Counted from the first letter of the stretch, positions 6,412 to 14,139 are shown. The stretch: 27,961 nucleotides of DNA from an uncultured Dialister sp. (GCA_934193095.1 CAKPUX010000025.1:1-27961); one strand, 5' to 3'. Notes: a model not told the origin generated them from the letters alone. Program-made: numbers and translations.

Positions 6412-7050
6412 ATGATCCGTATCATTCTTCTTCGCCACGGAGAGACTACGTGGAATATCGAAGGCCGCTATCAGGGACAGGAAGACACGCCGCTTTCTCC
6501 CCGCGGCATAGAGCAGGGAAAAGCGGCCGCGCTCGCCCTCAAGGACATCCATATCGACCGCGCGATCTCCTCGCCCCTCTCCCGCTCTCACGACACCTGC
6601 CGCTTTGCTGCGGACTACCATCATCTTCCCGTTGCCAAAGACCCGCGCCTCACGGAGATCAGCCACGGCCTATGGGAAGGCATCCACGCTGAAGAGATCG
6701 AAGCGCGCTATCCGGAAGAATTTCACCTCTGGCACACCCACCCTGAACGCGTGCAGATGCCCGAGGGGGAAAATCTCGAAGACGTCAGAAAACGCGCCCG
6801 TGAAGCCTTCGATGAATATGCCAGAAGCTATGATGGTGAGACTGTCCTCGTCTGCGCGCACGACGCAGTCAACAAAGCGATCCTCTGTGACCTGCTGGGG
6901 CTTCCTATGAGCCACTTCTGGCAGATCAAACAGGACAATGCCTGCATCAACGTCATCGAGTGTGACCACGGCATCTGGCGTCTCGTCACCTTGAATGCCA
7001 CGACCCATCTGGGCTACCTCGTCAGCGGCATCGAGCAGAAGGGGCTGTGA
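6412..7050 (+). CDS. Histidine phosphatase family protein, candidate phosphoserine phosphatase
   Basis: The 212-aa protein belongs to the phosphoglycerate mutase-like histidine phosphatases. The phospho-acceptor motif LLRHGET places H9 in RHG (8-10). R58, E82 and H150 (VCAHD) complete the usual pocket. The size fits cofactor-independent phosphatases such as CobC and the metal-independent phosphoserine phosphatase PspA. AAGGAG lies upstream of 6412. It follows serC and serA with no clear terminator between, and no classical SerB is visible, so dephosphorylation of phosphoserine is the best inferred role. Alpha-ribazole phosphatase or a broad sugar-phosphate phosphatase are alternatives; the family is certain, the substrate is not. 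Confidence 0.8.
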   Translation: MIRIILLRHGETTWNIEGRYQGQEDTPLSPRGIEQGKAAALALKDIHIDRAISSPLSRSHDTCRFAADYHHLPVAKDPRLTEISHGLWEGIHAEEIEARYPEEFHLWHTHPERVQMPEGENLEDVRKRAREAFDEYARSYDGETVLVCAHDAVNKAILCDLLGLPMSHFWQIKQDNACINVIECDHGIWRLVTLNATTHLGYLVSGIEQKGL

Positions 7051-7095
7051 CGCGCAAGAGAAAGAACCTTCCCGCGGCACCCGAAATGACATCCG

Positions 7096-7430
7096 ACCAG
7101 CGGGCATCGCCCCATATATATTCGCATCGAAGCCGCCACCTTCATTCCTCATTCCTCATTTTTCCCTGAAGTTTGAACGCAGGGATTAGGGATTAGTGGC
7201 TAGGGATTAGGAGCCTCAAGTAACTAGTAACTGGTGACTTGTGACTTGTGACTTAAATACTACTTTTGGGCATCTCCATTATTTATACTCTGCGGCGCTT
7301 CAATATTTTTATGCGCCGCACCAGCACTCCTCACTCCTCACTCCTCACTCCTCACTCCTCACTCCTCACTCGAAAGCAGAGCTTTCATCCGCAATCAAAG
7401 GGCACCCCGCCCCGTGGGCTAACCCTTCCC
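7096..7430 (+). repeat. Double composite repeat before the transaldolase gene
   Basis: A first partial unit has F (GGGCATCGCCCC near 7102) and ATTCCTC units. A second, fuller unit has A (GGATTAG and GTGACTT heptamers, about 7181-7255), F, hairpin B (7292-7319), six perfect CACTCCT heptamers (7325-7366) and module E (CAATCAAAGGGC...GGGCTAACCC, about 7392-7425). No gene is seen in this 500-bp gap. Confidence 0.82.
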
Positions 7431-7435
7431 CCCTC

Positions 7436-7461
7436 AAACCGCAGCGAAAGCTGCGGTTTTT
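7436..7461 (+). terminator. Intrinsic terminator upstream of the transaldolase promoter
   Basis: CCGCAGC-GAAA-GCTGCGG, a GNRA-loop hairpin extended by AAA/TTT, is followed by a T run. It abuts the -35 box of the next gene and would insulate it from the serine operon. Confidence 0.8.
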
Positions 7462-7462
7462 C

Positions 7463-7490
7463 TTGACTTTCTCCTGAAATAGTGTAATAT
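7463..7490 (+). promoter_or_regulatory. Promoter of the transaldolase gene
   Basis: TTGACT (7463-7468) and TAATAT (7485-7490) are 16 nt apart. The gene starts about 58 nt after the probable start site. Confidence 0.6.
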
Positions 7491-7554
7491 GTAGGAAGCA
7501 TTAAAAAGTGTATACTTATTAGCGAGGCACAAGCGCTCGCAGAAGGAGAATCAC

Positions 7555-8202
7555 ATGGAATTTTTTATCGATACCGCTGATGTGGAAGCCATCCGCAAAG
7601 CCAATGATATGGGATTTATTTCCGGCGTCACCACGAATCCGTCTCTGATCGCCAAGGAAGGTAAAGACTTCCACGCCACCATCAAAGAGATCGCCTCCAT
7701 CGTGGATGGCCCGATCTCCGCAGAAGTCCTCGCCGATGATGCGGAAGGCATGATCGCAGAAGGCAAAGTCCTCGCTGCCCTTGACCCGCATGTCGTCGTC
7801 AAGATCCCAATGACCGCAGAAGGCATGAAAGCGGTGAAGGGTCTCGCAAAGGCCGGTATCCGTACCAATGTCACCCTGATCTTCTCTGCCAACCAGGCTC
7901 TGCTCGCTGCGCGCGCCGGTGCTTCCTTCGTTTCCCCCTTCGTTGGCCGCATCGATGACATCGGATGGGACGGCGTCGAACTGATCCAGACCATCTCCGA
8001 GATCTTCGAGCTTCACGGCATCGAGACGAAGATCATCGCTGCCTCCATCAGAAAACCGCAGCACATCACCCAGTGCGCTCTCGCCGGCGCTGACATCGCG
8101 ACCGTCCCCTTCCAGGTCCTCATGGATGCGATGAAGCACCCGCTGACCGACAACGGCATTGCCCGCTTCAAGGCTGACTGGGCTGCCGCTCACATGAAAT
8201 AA
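7555..8202 (+). CDS. tal: Short-form transaldolase (TalC / fructose-6-phosphate aldolase family)
   Basis: The 215-aa protein is the small decameric transaldolase type. It forms a Schiff base on K83 (VVKIPMT) and shows TTNPSLIAK (26-34) and TLIFSANQALLAARAGA. F129 in SPFVGRIDD stands where E. coli fructose-6-phosphate aldolase has tyrosine; phenylalanine there goes with transaldolase activity in the wider family. I therefore favour dihydroxyacetone transfer in the non-oxidative pentose phosphate pathway over free aldolase activity. AGAAGGAG precedes the ATG. The gene has its own promoter and terminator and is a single-gene unit. Confidence 0.93.
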   Translation: MEFFIDTADVEAIRKANDMGFISGVTTNPSLIAKEGKDFHATIKEIASIVDGPISAEVLADDAEGMIAEGKVLAALDPHVVVKIPMTAEGMKAVKGLAKAGIRTNVTLIFSANQALLAARAGASFVSPFVGRIDDIGWDGVELIQTISEIFELHGIETKIIAASIRKPQHITQCALAGADIATVPFQVLMDAMKHPLTDNGIARFKADWAAAHMK

Positions 8203-8222
8203 TTGAGGATTTCGGTTATAAT

Positions 8223-8254
8223 AAAAGGAGTTGCCAAGAGGCAGCTCCTTTTTT
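8223..8254 (+). terminator. Intrinsic terminator of the transaldolase gene
   Basis: AAAAGGAGTTGCC pairs with GGCAGCTCCTTTT (one G-U) around an AAGA loop and ends in six Ts, 20 nt after the stop. Confidence 0.92.
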
Positions 8255-8308
8255 GCAGTCTTTTTTACCGGTCTGAACCAGTAAGGATTTTTCAAATATA
8301 CGATCTCT

Positions 8309-9646
8309 ATGTCTATCAATCTTTCTCATCTCAAAAAGCTGATCACGACAATGATCCCGATCCTGATCGCCCAAGTCTCCACCGTCGGCATGAACTTCAT
8401 GGACTCGACCATGTCCGGTCACGTCAGTGCAAACGATCTGGCCGGCGTCTCCATCGGCGCCAGTCTCTTCCTTCCCATCCAGACGACCGCGATGGGACTT
8501 CTCACCGCTGCGACACCGATGGCCGCACAGCTCATGGGGAAGAAAGAAAAGGAGAGCATCCCGATGATCATCCGCACGGGACTCTACCTCGCGCTCCTGC
8601 TCTCTTTCCTTTTCGCCCTTCTCTACTACCTCCTCATCGATACGGTCCTCGAAAGTCTTTCCCTTGCCCCCGCAGTTTCCTCCATCGCCAAAGACTACAT
8701 GCTCGCACTTGTGGGCGCATTCCTTTTTGAAATGCTCGCGATGCCGCTGCGCTCACTGACCGACACTGTGGGAGCGACGACGATCTCCATGCGTCTCTTC
8801 CTCCTCGCCCTCCCGGTGAACGGCCTTCTGAACTACGCCTTCATCTTCGGGAAATGGGGGGCTCCCGCCCTGGGCGGTGTCGGAGCCGGCATTGCGACTC
8901 TTCTTACCTACGTCTTTCTTGTCCTGCTCTTTCTTGCTGTCATCCTGTCTCAGAAGCCATTCATGGGCCGCGCGCTCTTTTCCTCACCGGAAAGCCGCCT
9001 CTTCGTCTGGAAAGAGTACATGGCACTCGGCATCCCGAATGCGCTCGGTGTCTTCATGGAAACGAGCCTCTTCGGCTTCATCATCGTATTCATCACGAAA
9101 TTCGGCACAGAAATCATCGCGGCGCATCAGGCAGCGCTCAATTTCTCCGGTATCATCTACATGATCCCCATGAGCTGCTCCATGGCGATGACCATCCTCG
9201 TCGGCTACGAGGTCGGAGCGCGCCGCTATGACCTTGCCCGCGAATACTCCCGGCTGGGGCTCCTCACCACACTCACCGGCGCAGCCATCACCATCACCGC
9301 GACGCTCCTTTTCCGGAAGGAGATCATTTCTCTCTACAGCACGGATCCTGCCGTCATTGCGCTTGGCAGCCTCTTTCTTGTCTACTGCGCCGGATGGCAG
9401 CTCTTCGATGACATCGCGGCTCCCATTCAGGGGATCCTGCGCGGCTATAAGGACGCGAAAGTCCCCTTCTTCCTCATGCTCATCGCCTACTGGTTCGTTT
9501 GCTTCCCCTCCGGTCTTTTCTTCGACTACGTCCTCTCCCACGGTCCCGAGTCCTACTGGCAGTGCATCGACCTTGGCGTCGGCACCTCGGCCCTGCTCCT
9601 CATGGGACGGCTGTGGTGGATAGAGAGGAAAGTGACTGGTGACTAG
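8309..9646 (+). CDS. MATE family multidrug efflux transporter (NorM-like)
   Basis: The 445-aa protein is strongly hydrophobic throughout, with about twelve predicted membrane segments in two related halves, as in MATE antiporters that exchange cationic compounds for Na+ or H+. Family-typical patches include the N-terminal PILIAQVSTVGMNFMDS and, in the second half, ALGIPNALGVFMET and QGILRGYKD. No good Shine-Dalgarno lies near the ATG at 8309 (TAAGGAT is over 20 nt away), so translation may be weak or start slightly later, for example at the ATG 42 nt downstream. The C-terminus runs into the intergenic heptamer array: the last codons and the TAG stop (GTGACTGGTGACTAG) are repeat sequence. Substrate unknown. 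Confidence 0.9.
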   Translation: MSINLSHLKKLITTMIPILIAQVSTVGMNFMDSTMSGHVSANDLAGVSIGASLFLPIQTTAMGLLTAATPMAAQLMGKKEKESIPMIIRTGLYLALLLSFLFALLYYLLIDTVLESLSLAPAVSSIAKDYMLALVGAFLFEMLAMPLRSLTDTVGATTISMRLFLLALPVNGLLNYAFIFGKWGAPALGGVGAGIATLLTYVFLVLLFLAVILSQKPFMGRALFSSPESRLFVWKEYMALGIPNALGVFMETSLFGFIIVFITKFGTEIIAAHQAALNFSGIIYMIPMSCSMAMTILVGYEVGARRYDLAREYSRLGLLTTLTGAAITITATLLFRKEIISLYSTDPAVIALGSLFLVYCAGWQLFDDIAAPIQGILRGYKDAKVPFFLMLIAYWFVCFPSGLFFDYVLSHGPESYWQCIDLGVGTSALLLMGRLWWIERKVTGD

Positions 9647-9800
9647 GGGCTAGTGGCTAGGGATTAGGGACTAGAAATCCAAAGTGACCGGTGACTAAGT
9701 ACCACCTTCGGGCATCGCCATTATTTTTACTCCGCGGCGCTTTTGATTGTTATGCGCCGCACCACCACTCCTCACTCCTCACTCCTCACTCCTCACTAGA
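9631..9800 (+). repeat. Composite repeat overlapping the end of the MATE gene
   Basis: A (GTGACTGGTGACTAG, GGCTAGTGGCTAG, GGATTAG) begins inside the coding sequence. F follows (GGGCATCGCC near 9710), then B (9734-9760) and four CACTCCT heptamers (9766-9793). An E-like GGGGCAACATAC...CGGGCTACCCC stretch lies downstream (about 9829-9856). Confidence 0.8.
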
Positions 9801-9870
9801 GAGCATGAGGCTTTCAAACGGAATAAATGGGGCAACATACCTCACGGGCTACCCCTGTCCTCTCCTTTGG

Positions 9871-9879
9871 TGCTACAAT
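9871..9879 (+). promoter_or_regulatory. Extended -10 promoter of the secreted protein gene
   Basis: TGCTACAAT is an extended -10 element. No good -35 box is seen 17 nt upstream. The start codon lies 22 nt downstream. Confidence 0.5.
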
Positions 9880-9900
9880 AGTATCAAAGGAGGTCTTTTT

Positions 9901-10512
9901 ATGAAACGAATTTCTCTTTTACTCATGTCCCTCATCCTCTGCCTCAGCGTCCTTGTTCCTGCGAAGGCAGCCGATCCGGCTGTGAATCGAAGTCTGGGAT
10001 ACTTCGAGAATACACGCACCGTGCTCCTGCTCCCGGCGCGATACAGAAGCGGTGAGGAAGCCGCCGCCTACGTGAACCGCGAAATGGAAAGGATCTTCCG
10101 CTATCCGTATTACCGCACCCTGGATCCGAGCGAGTACGAGGCTGACCTCTACTCGACCTCCCAGCTGAAGGAGCTCGCTGAAAAAGCAAATGCAGACATC
10201 GTCGTCATGCCTGTCATCACGGAGTGGCGGCAGGTCGTCTATCACCGCTCCTTATTCTGCGACGCTGATGACATCGTAGAGACACGCGCCGTCTTCGATA
10301 TCTATTCCTATAAGAAAGGGGAGCCGTCCGTCCGCGATGACCGCGCGACCTACTGGAACAGCGAAGAGGAGGGTACCGTCAGGAATCGCTATATCTTCGA
10401 TGACCTCATGCAGGATATCCTGAAAACCTTCCCCTACCGCCGCGTGCCGACGGATATAGCAAGAAATCTCTCCGGCGAGCCGGACAGGACGCCGGTGAAT
10501 AAGGACTTGTGA
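9901..10512 (+). CDS. Secreted protein of unknown function
   Basis: The 203-aa product begins MKRISLLLMSLILCLSVLVP and has a probable signal-peptidase I site after AKA (residues 22-24). There is no lipobox cysteine, so it is likely released or held at the envelope. The mature part is hydrophilic, with a segment QLKELAEKANADIVVMPVITEW that resembles the nucleotide-free alpha/beta layout of periplasmic assembly proteins, but I do not recognise the family. AAAGGAGG sits 6-7 nt before the ATG at 9901; upstream in-frame sequence is repeat DNA. The stop codon TGA is formed where the heptamer array (CTTGTGACTTGTGACTGG) begins. Confidence 0.8.
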   Translation: MKRISLLLMSLILCLSVLVPAKAADPAVNRSLGYFENTRTVLLLPARYRSGEEAAAYVNREMERIFRYPYYRTLDPSEYEADLYSTSQLKELAEKANADIVVMPVITEWRQVVYHRSLFCDADDIVETRAVFDIYSYKKGEPSVRDDRATYWNSEEEGTVRNRYIFDDLMQDILKTFPYRRVPTDIARNLSGEPDRTPVNKDL

Positions 10513-10822
10513 CTTGTGACTGGGGACTAGTAGCTAGGGATTAGGGATTAGAAATCTAAAGTGACTAGTCACTAGTCACTGGTCACTGGGGTTCTCCGGC
10601 ATCGTCAGAGGGGCGTAGCCGAGGGATCTTTACTGCACTGCGGGAATCAGCATGTATGCGCCGAGGGGAAACGATGTTTTGGTGCCACCTCACATCAGGT
10701 AATGAGCATTCTACCATAGAGATTTCTCGCTTGCGCCCCTCTGACGACGGCGCGAAGCGCTATCAAAACTCCGCGGCGCTTCCTAATTTTATGCGCCGCA
10801 CCACCATTCCTCATTCCTAATT
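10505..10822 (+). repeat. Composite repeat with inverted-repeat element, between the secreted protein gene and lysR
   Basis: Heptamer array A starts on the stop codon and switches strand at GTGACTAGTCAC (near 10561), then continues as CACTAGT/CACTGGT. The inverted-repeat element G copy 2 (10600-10749), hairpin B (10773-10799) and ATTCCTC units follow. The order matches 148-545. No gene is visible. Confidence 0.8.
10600..10749 (+). repeat. 150-bp inverted-repeat element G, copy 2
   Basis: Same length and core as copy 1, but the arms differ: the left starts CATCGTCAGAGGGGCGTAGC and the right ends GCGCCCCTCTGACGACG. The two arms still pair with each other, so both arms have changed together relative to copy 1. 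Confidence 0.65.
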
Positions 10823-10831
10823 TTCTGAACC

Positions 10832-10866
10832 AAAAAGAACCCAGACCGTTTGGTCTGGGTTCTTTT
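10832..10866. terminator. Bidirectional intrinsic terminator downstream of lysR
   Basis: AAAAGAACCCAGACC-GTTT-GGTCTGGGTTCTTTT is a perfect 15-bp stem with A and T flanks on both sides. It serves the lysR transcript on the minus strand and could also stop plus-strand transcripts. Confidence 0.9.
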
Positions 10867-10924
10867 CGAGCTATACATAAAAATTCTTGCAGAAGCTGAC
10901 TCTGCGATTGAATCAGCGTTTCCT

Positions 10925-11791
10925 TTATACTTCAAAATATTTTTTCATGTAGTCCACGAAGATCTTGACAGGCGTGGACTGGAGCATGGCCTGCTTGAAG
11001 ATGAGATGGCTCGGGCGCAGGATCGGACGCTTCTGGCGGTCGTAGATCATTTCGCGATTGACATTCGGCGTACACTTCGGGAGAAGGTCTGCCGGGATGA
11101 GCGACTGTCCAAGGCCATGATTCACGATCTCTACGCAGGTGAGACAATCAGAAACGGTCAGAAGAAAATGCGGAGATTCGGAGAAATTCTGACGCCACCA
11201 ACGGCTTCTCAGCTCATCCAGCGACGGGTCACTGCGATAGCGGATGGACGGCTGGTTCGGCAGGGTATCATAGTCGATCTTCTGTGCAGAGATGAGATAG
11301 AGCGGTGCATCCTCGAGAAGGATGTCCGCATCAGGCCATTCCTGATTGCCGCGAACGATGGCCAGATGGATATCCTCCTTCTTGACCAGCTTCGTCAGGC
11401 GGTCGCTCGTATCCGTCGTGAGCGAGATCTCGATGTCATTGTACTCATCGACGAAGCCTTTCAGAATGGCCGGCATGTGCGACTGTGCGAAGGACTGGCT
11501 CGCACCGATGCGCAGCACGCCGGAAATGGTATTCGGCTCATGTGTCACGAAGTTCTTCATGTCCTGATACTGCTGCAGTTCTTTTTCGGCAAAGGAGAAA
11601 AGGCGATTTCCCGCATCGGTGAAATGGACACCCTTATTGGTACGAATGAAAAGCGGACAGCCGATCTCTTTTTCCATCTGGCTCAAGCGATACGTCAAAG
11701 ACGGCTGAGTCATAAACAGCCGCTTGGCGACCTTATTGATGCTGCGTTCTTCTCGAAGATAGATCAGAATCTTCCAATCCGTGTTATTCAT
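10925..11791 (-). CDS. LysR-family transcriptional regulator
   Basis: The 288-aa protein has the LysR layout. An N-terminal winged helix (about 1-60) contains SINKVAKRLFMTQPSLTYRLSQMEKEIGCPLF. A type 2 periplasmic-binding-like effector domain starts near residue 90 (GVLRIGASQSFAQSHMPAIL). AAGGGG lies 7 nt before the ATG. It stands alone with its own terminator, and no divergent enzyme or transporter gene is adjacent, so the regulon and effector cannot be inferred from context. It may regulate itself through the AT-rich inverted repeat just upstream. Confidence 0.93.
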   Translation of the reverse strand: MNNTDWKILIYLREERSINKVAKRLFMTQPSLTYRLSQMEKEIGCPLFIRTNKGVHFTDAGNRLFSFAEKELQQYQDMKNFVTHEPNTISGVLRIGASQSFAQSHMPAILKGFVDEYNDIEISLTTDTSDRLTKLVKKEDIHLAIVRGNQEWPDADILLEDAPLYLISAQKIDYDTLPNQPSIRYRSDPSLDELRSRWWRQNFSESPHFLLTVSDCLTCVEIVNHGLGQSLIPADLLPKCTPNVNREMIYDRQKRPILRPSHLIFKQAMLQSTPVKIFVDYMKKYFEV

Positions 11792-11825
11792 GGCACTACC
11801 CCTTGCGCGGCACGCGCGCCCACTT

Positions 11826-11855
11826 GATATAAAATAATTTTATTACAGTATATCA
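11826..11855 (-). promoter_or_regulatory. AT-rich inverted repeat, probable lysR promoter/operator
   Basis: TGATATA at one end and TATATCA at the other bracket AAATAATTTTATTACAG. The spacing and partial symmetry are like LysR-type boxes (T-N11-A within a dyad), and minus-strand -10-like sequences (TTATAT) occur in it. It lies 35-64 nt upstream of the lysR start. Function is inferred. Confidence 0.35.
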
Positions 11856-11929
11856 CGTTGGACGTGTGATTGCTATAGGGGAATGGGATCGGAAGAGAGG
11901 TAAACAGTTCGGGGTGAGCCCGTGGGGCG

Positions 11930-12212
11930 TGTCACCAGTCACTCGGCGCTAGTATTGCGTTGGCTAAATAACTGACATTTAGATCAACTTCCAAATCAAA
12001 TTAGGAGTGAGGAATTAGGAGTTAGGAGTGAAGGTACGGCGCATAAAATGAGGAAGCGCCGCGGAGTTTTATATAATGAGGAGGTATTGGGGCACTCTAT
12101 GAATGGTGTGCCCCTTCCAGCACTTCTAACTTCTAACTAAGTACAGAAATTAACAAATCGCTATACGAGTCCCTAATCCCTAGTCACTAGTCACTAGCCA
12201 CTAGCTACCAGC
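11930..12212 (-). repeat. Composite repeat, reverse orientation, downstream of the YgjP-type gene
   Basis: GGAGTGAGG/GGAGTTA units (about 12004-12030), hairpin B with an A-C end mismatch (12036-12062), a separate hairpin GGGGCAC...GTGCCCC (about 12089-12114) and heptamers CTAATCCCTAGTCACTAG (about 12172-12210) abut the stop of the minus-strand gene. Between lysR and this repeat (11856-11930) I see only a partial E-like GTGAGCCCGTGGGGCG segment. No gene is apparent. Confidence 0.7.
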
Positions 12213-12214
12213 CC

Positions 12215-12913
12215 CTATACCAATTCCCTCGGCAGGCTCGCAAGCAGTCTGTCCCTTTCTTTATAGTCCGGCAGATAGGTCTCCATCCGTGCATAGAAAT
12301 CGGGGCCGTGACCGGCTGCGAAGAGGTGGCAGAGCTCGTGGACGACGACAGCCTCGATGCATTCCTTCGGCTTTGTGACAAGGTCAAGGGCGAAGGAGAA
12401 GCGCCCCGTCACTCTCCGGCAGGAGCCCCAGCGGCTTTTCATGACGCGGATCGTGACCCCGGTAATCCGACTCTCCGGGATCGCCATGCGCTTTGTCCAT
12501 ATTTCAAGCTGCTTTTCGATCTCCCAAAGAAGGATGCGCTTCATACCTGCCTTGAATACCTTCTCACGCTCCCTCTGTTTTGTCCGAAGGACCAGCTGCA
12601 GCTCTCCGTCTGTCGAGACGATGGCATCATCGCGCATCCCGAGGCAGACCTGCAAGGGATACGCCTTTCCGAAGACATGGTGGATCTCTCCTGTGACATA
12701 TTGAAATTTGATTTTCTCCGGCACCAGCGCCATGTACTTCCTAAGCCATGCGGTCTTTCCCGCGACGAAGTCACGGATCTCCCGCTCCGAGACCCTCCGC
12801 GGCGCCGTCACCTCGACAGATCCTCCCTCCCGCACGCGAAGATAGATGCGTCGGATGGGTTTTCGGATCACCCGCACCTCATAGCCTGTCGCAGGGTCGA
12901 TGAATGTTGTCAT
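12215..12913 (-). CDS. YgjP-type M48 family metal-dependent hydrolase (DUF45)
   Basis: The 232-aa protein matches the SprT-like YgjP/DUF45 family. HELCH (192-196) and H202 in GHGPDF give the zinc-binding HExxH...H set, and the family-typical KSRWGSC is at 159-165. Family members are described as metal-dependent hydrolases; one E. coli member was reported to act as a UTP pyrophosphatase, so the substrate here is uncertain. The start at 12913 is preceded by GAGGTG at about 4 nt; a longer frame to 13015 would cross a hairpin and repeat sequence. The gene sits alone between repeats. Confidence 0.88.
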   Translation of the reverse strand: MTTFIDPATGYEVRVIRKPIRRIYLRVREGGSVEVTAPRRVSEREIRDFVAGKTAWLRKYMALVPEKIKFQYVTGEIHHVFGKAYPLQVCLGMRDDAIVSTDGELQLVLRTKQREREKVFKAGMKRILLWEIEKQLEIWTKRMAIPESRITGVTIRVMKSRWGSCRRVTGRFSFALDLVTKPKECIEAVVVHELCHLFAAGHGPDFYARMETYLPDYKERDRLLASLPRELV

Positions 12914-12928
12914 GATCACCTCGCATAG

Positions 12929-12957
12929 AAAAAGCCAGGAGAAAGTCCCTGGCTTTT
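12929..12957 (-). terminator. Intrinsic terminator or leader hairpin upstream of the YgjP-type gene
   Basis: AAAAAGCCAGG...CCTGGCTTTTT has a 7-nt loop and a U-tract on either strand. On the minus strand it ends 16 nt before the start codon. It may end the ftsY transcript; if the gene's own promoter lies further upstream it would instead act as an attenuator. Confidence 0.65.
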
Positions 12958-12960
12958 TAA

Positions 12961-13112
12961 GAGTTAGGAGTGAAGGTGCGACGCATAAAATAAAGAAAGC
13001 GTCGCAAATATGCATAAAACATCACGATTTCCATTACCCTGAATTCTACTCGCGGCGCTTCAATTATATTTTGCGCCGCTCCACCACTCCTCACTCCTCA
13101 TTCCTAACTCCT
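12961..13112. repeat. Two facing repeat hairpins with heptamer flanks, downstream of ftsY
   Basis: A reverse unit has GAGTTAGGAGTGAAGG, then hairpin B in a variant form GCGACGC (12978-12984) / GCGTCGC (12999-13005). A forward unit follows with B (13052-13079) and CACTCCT, CATTCCT, AACTCCT units that abut the ftsY stop. The variant stem keeps pairing through changes in both arms. Confidence 0.75.
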
Positions 13113-13114
13113 CA

Positions 13115-14059
13115 CTAAACCTTCGTGCTTTCTCCCAGAATATGATCCTCTGTTTCAAAGAGAGCCTTGGCGAAATCATCCGGATGGAAACGGTCGAGAT
13201 CGTCCTCGCGTTCACCGAGACCGATCCACTTGATCGGCACATGCAACTCTTCATGGACAGAGAGAACCACGCCGCCTTTGGCCGTGCCATCGAGCTTGGT
13301 CAGGACGACCCCGGTCAGCGGCACGATCTCTCCGAAATTTTTCGCCTGGCTGATGGCATTCTGCCCTGTGGTCGCATCCAGGACGAGGAGCGTCTGATGC
13401 GGTGCATCAGGGATGACCTTCTTGATGACGCGGGAGATCTTGGCAAGCTCTTCCATCAGATTCATCTTCGTCTGCAAACGGCCGGCGGTATCGATAAGGA
13501 CGACATCGACGCCGCGCGCCTTGGCTGCTGAGACAGCATCGAAGGCTACCGCCGCCGGATCCGCGCCTTCCGCATGCTTCACGATGTCGGCGCCGGTGCG
13601 CTCCGCCCAGATGGTGAGCTGCTCAGAAGCCGCCGCACGGAAGGTATCTGCAGCCGCGAGAAGGACCTTCTTGCCTTCCTTGTGAAGCTTGCCGGAGAGC
13701 TTGCCGATGGTCGTGGTCTTGCCCACGCCATTCACGCCAACGACGAGGATGACTTCCGGATGGTGCGTATTCTCCTGATCGATGGTATCATCCTTCAAAA
13801 GCTCCTTCACGGTCTTTTCCATGAAGGGCATAACTTCATTCGTATTGTGGATCGTGCCCTCGGTGACACCGCGGCGGATCTGTCGCATCAGGTAGTCCGT
13901 GGTGCGCACGCCGATGTCTCCGGAGAGCAGGACCATTTCCAGATCTTCCAGGAAATCATCGTCGATCTCCGCATAACCGATGACAACGCTCTCGATATTG
14001 CGGATGAGGCTCTCTTTCGTACGGGTGAGCCCCCGTTTGATCTTATCAAAAAATCCCAT
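13115..14059 (-). CDS. ftsY: Signal recognition particle receptor FtsY
   Basis: The 314-aa GTPase docks the SRP-ribosome complex at the membrane. The N domain covers about 1-95. The G domain has GVNGVGKT (108-115), DTFRAAA (138-144), DTAGR (190-194) and TKLDGTAKGG (254-263). The long acidic N-terminal A domain of enterobacterial FtsY is absent, as usual in Firmicutes. AGGAGG lies 8 nt before the ATG. It follows smc on the same strand, a conserved neighbourhood, but 500 bp of repeat sequence separates them and it has its own promoter. Confidence 0.97.
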   Translation of the reverse strand: MGFFDKIKRGLTRTKESLIRNIESVVIGYAEIDDDFLEDLEMVLLSGDIGVRTTDYLMRQIRRGVTEGTIHNTNEVMPFMEKTVKELLKDDTIDQENTHHPEVILVVGVNGVGKTTTIGKLSGKLHKEGKKVLLAAADTFRAAASEQLTIWAERTGADIVKHAEGADPAAVAFDAVSAAKARGVDVVLIDTAGRLQTKMNLMEELAKISRVIKKVIPDAPHQTLLVLDATTGQNAISQAKNFGEIVPLTGVVLTKLDGTAKGGVVLSVHEELHVPIKWIGLGEREDDLDRFHPDDFAKALFETEDHILGESTKV

Positions 14060-14090
14060 GTCTCTTTCCTCCTAAAGAATGTATATGTTT

Positions 14091-14119
14091 ATTGTATATA
14101 AATAGGCGTGAAGTGTCTA
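14091..14119 (-). promoter_or_regulatory. ftsY promoter
   Basis: On the minus strand TAGACA (14119-14114) and TACAAT (14096-14091) are separated by 17 nt. The ftsY start lies about 25 nt beyond the expected transcription start. Confidence 0.7.
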
Positions 14120-14139
14120 CAGGAAAAGATGTAAGCTGT

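Noticed and set aside
6243..7370. CRISPR-like appearance of the repeated units
   Set aside because: The units are 7 nt with no spacers between them, and no cas genes are visible. They are tandem heptamers, not a CRISPR array.
12100..12141. Short reading frame after GAGGAGGT near 12079
   Set aside because: It would encode 13 residues, starts too far from the ribosome binding-like sequence, and lies in a hairpin (GGGGCAC...GTGCCCC) within the repeat region.
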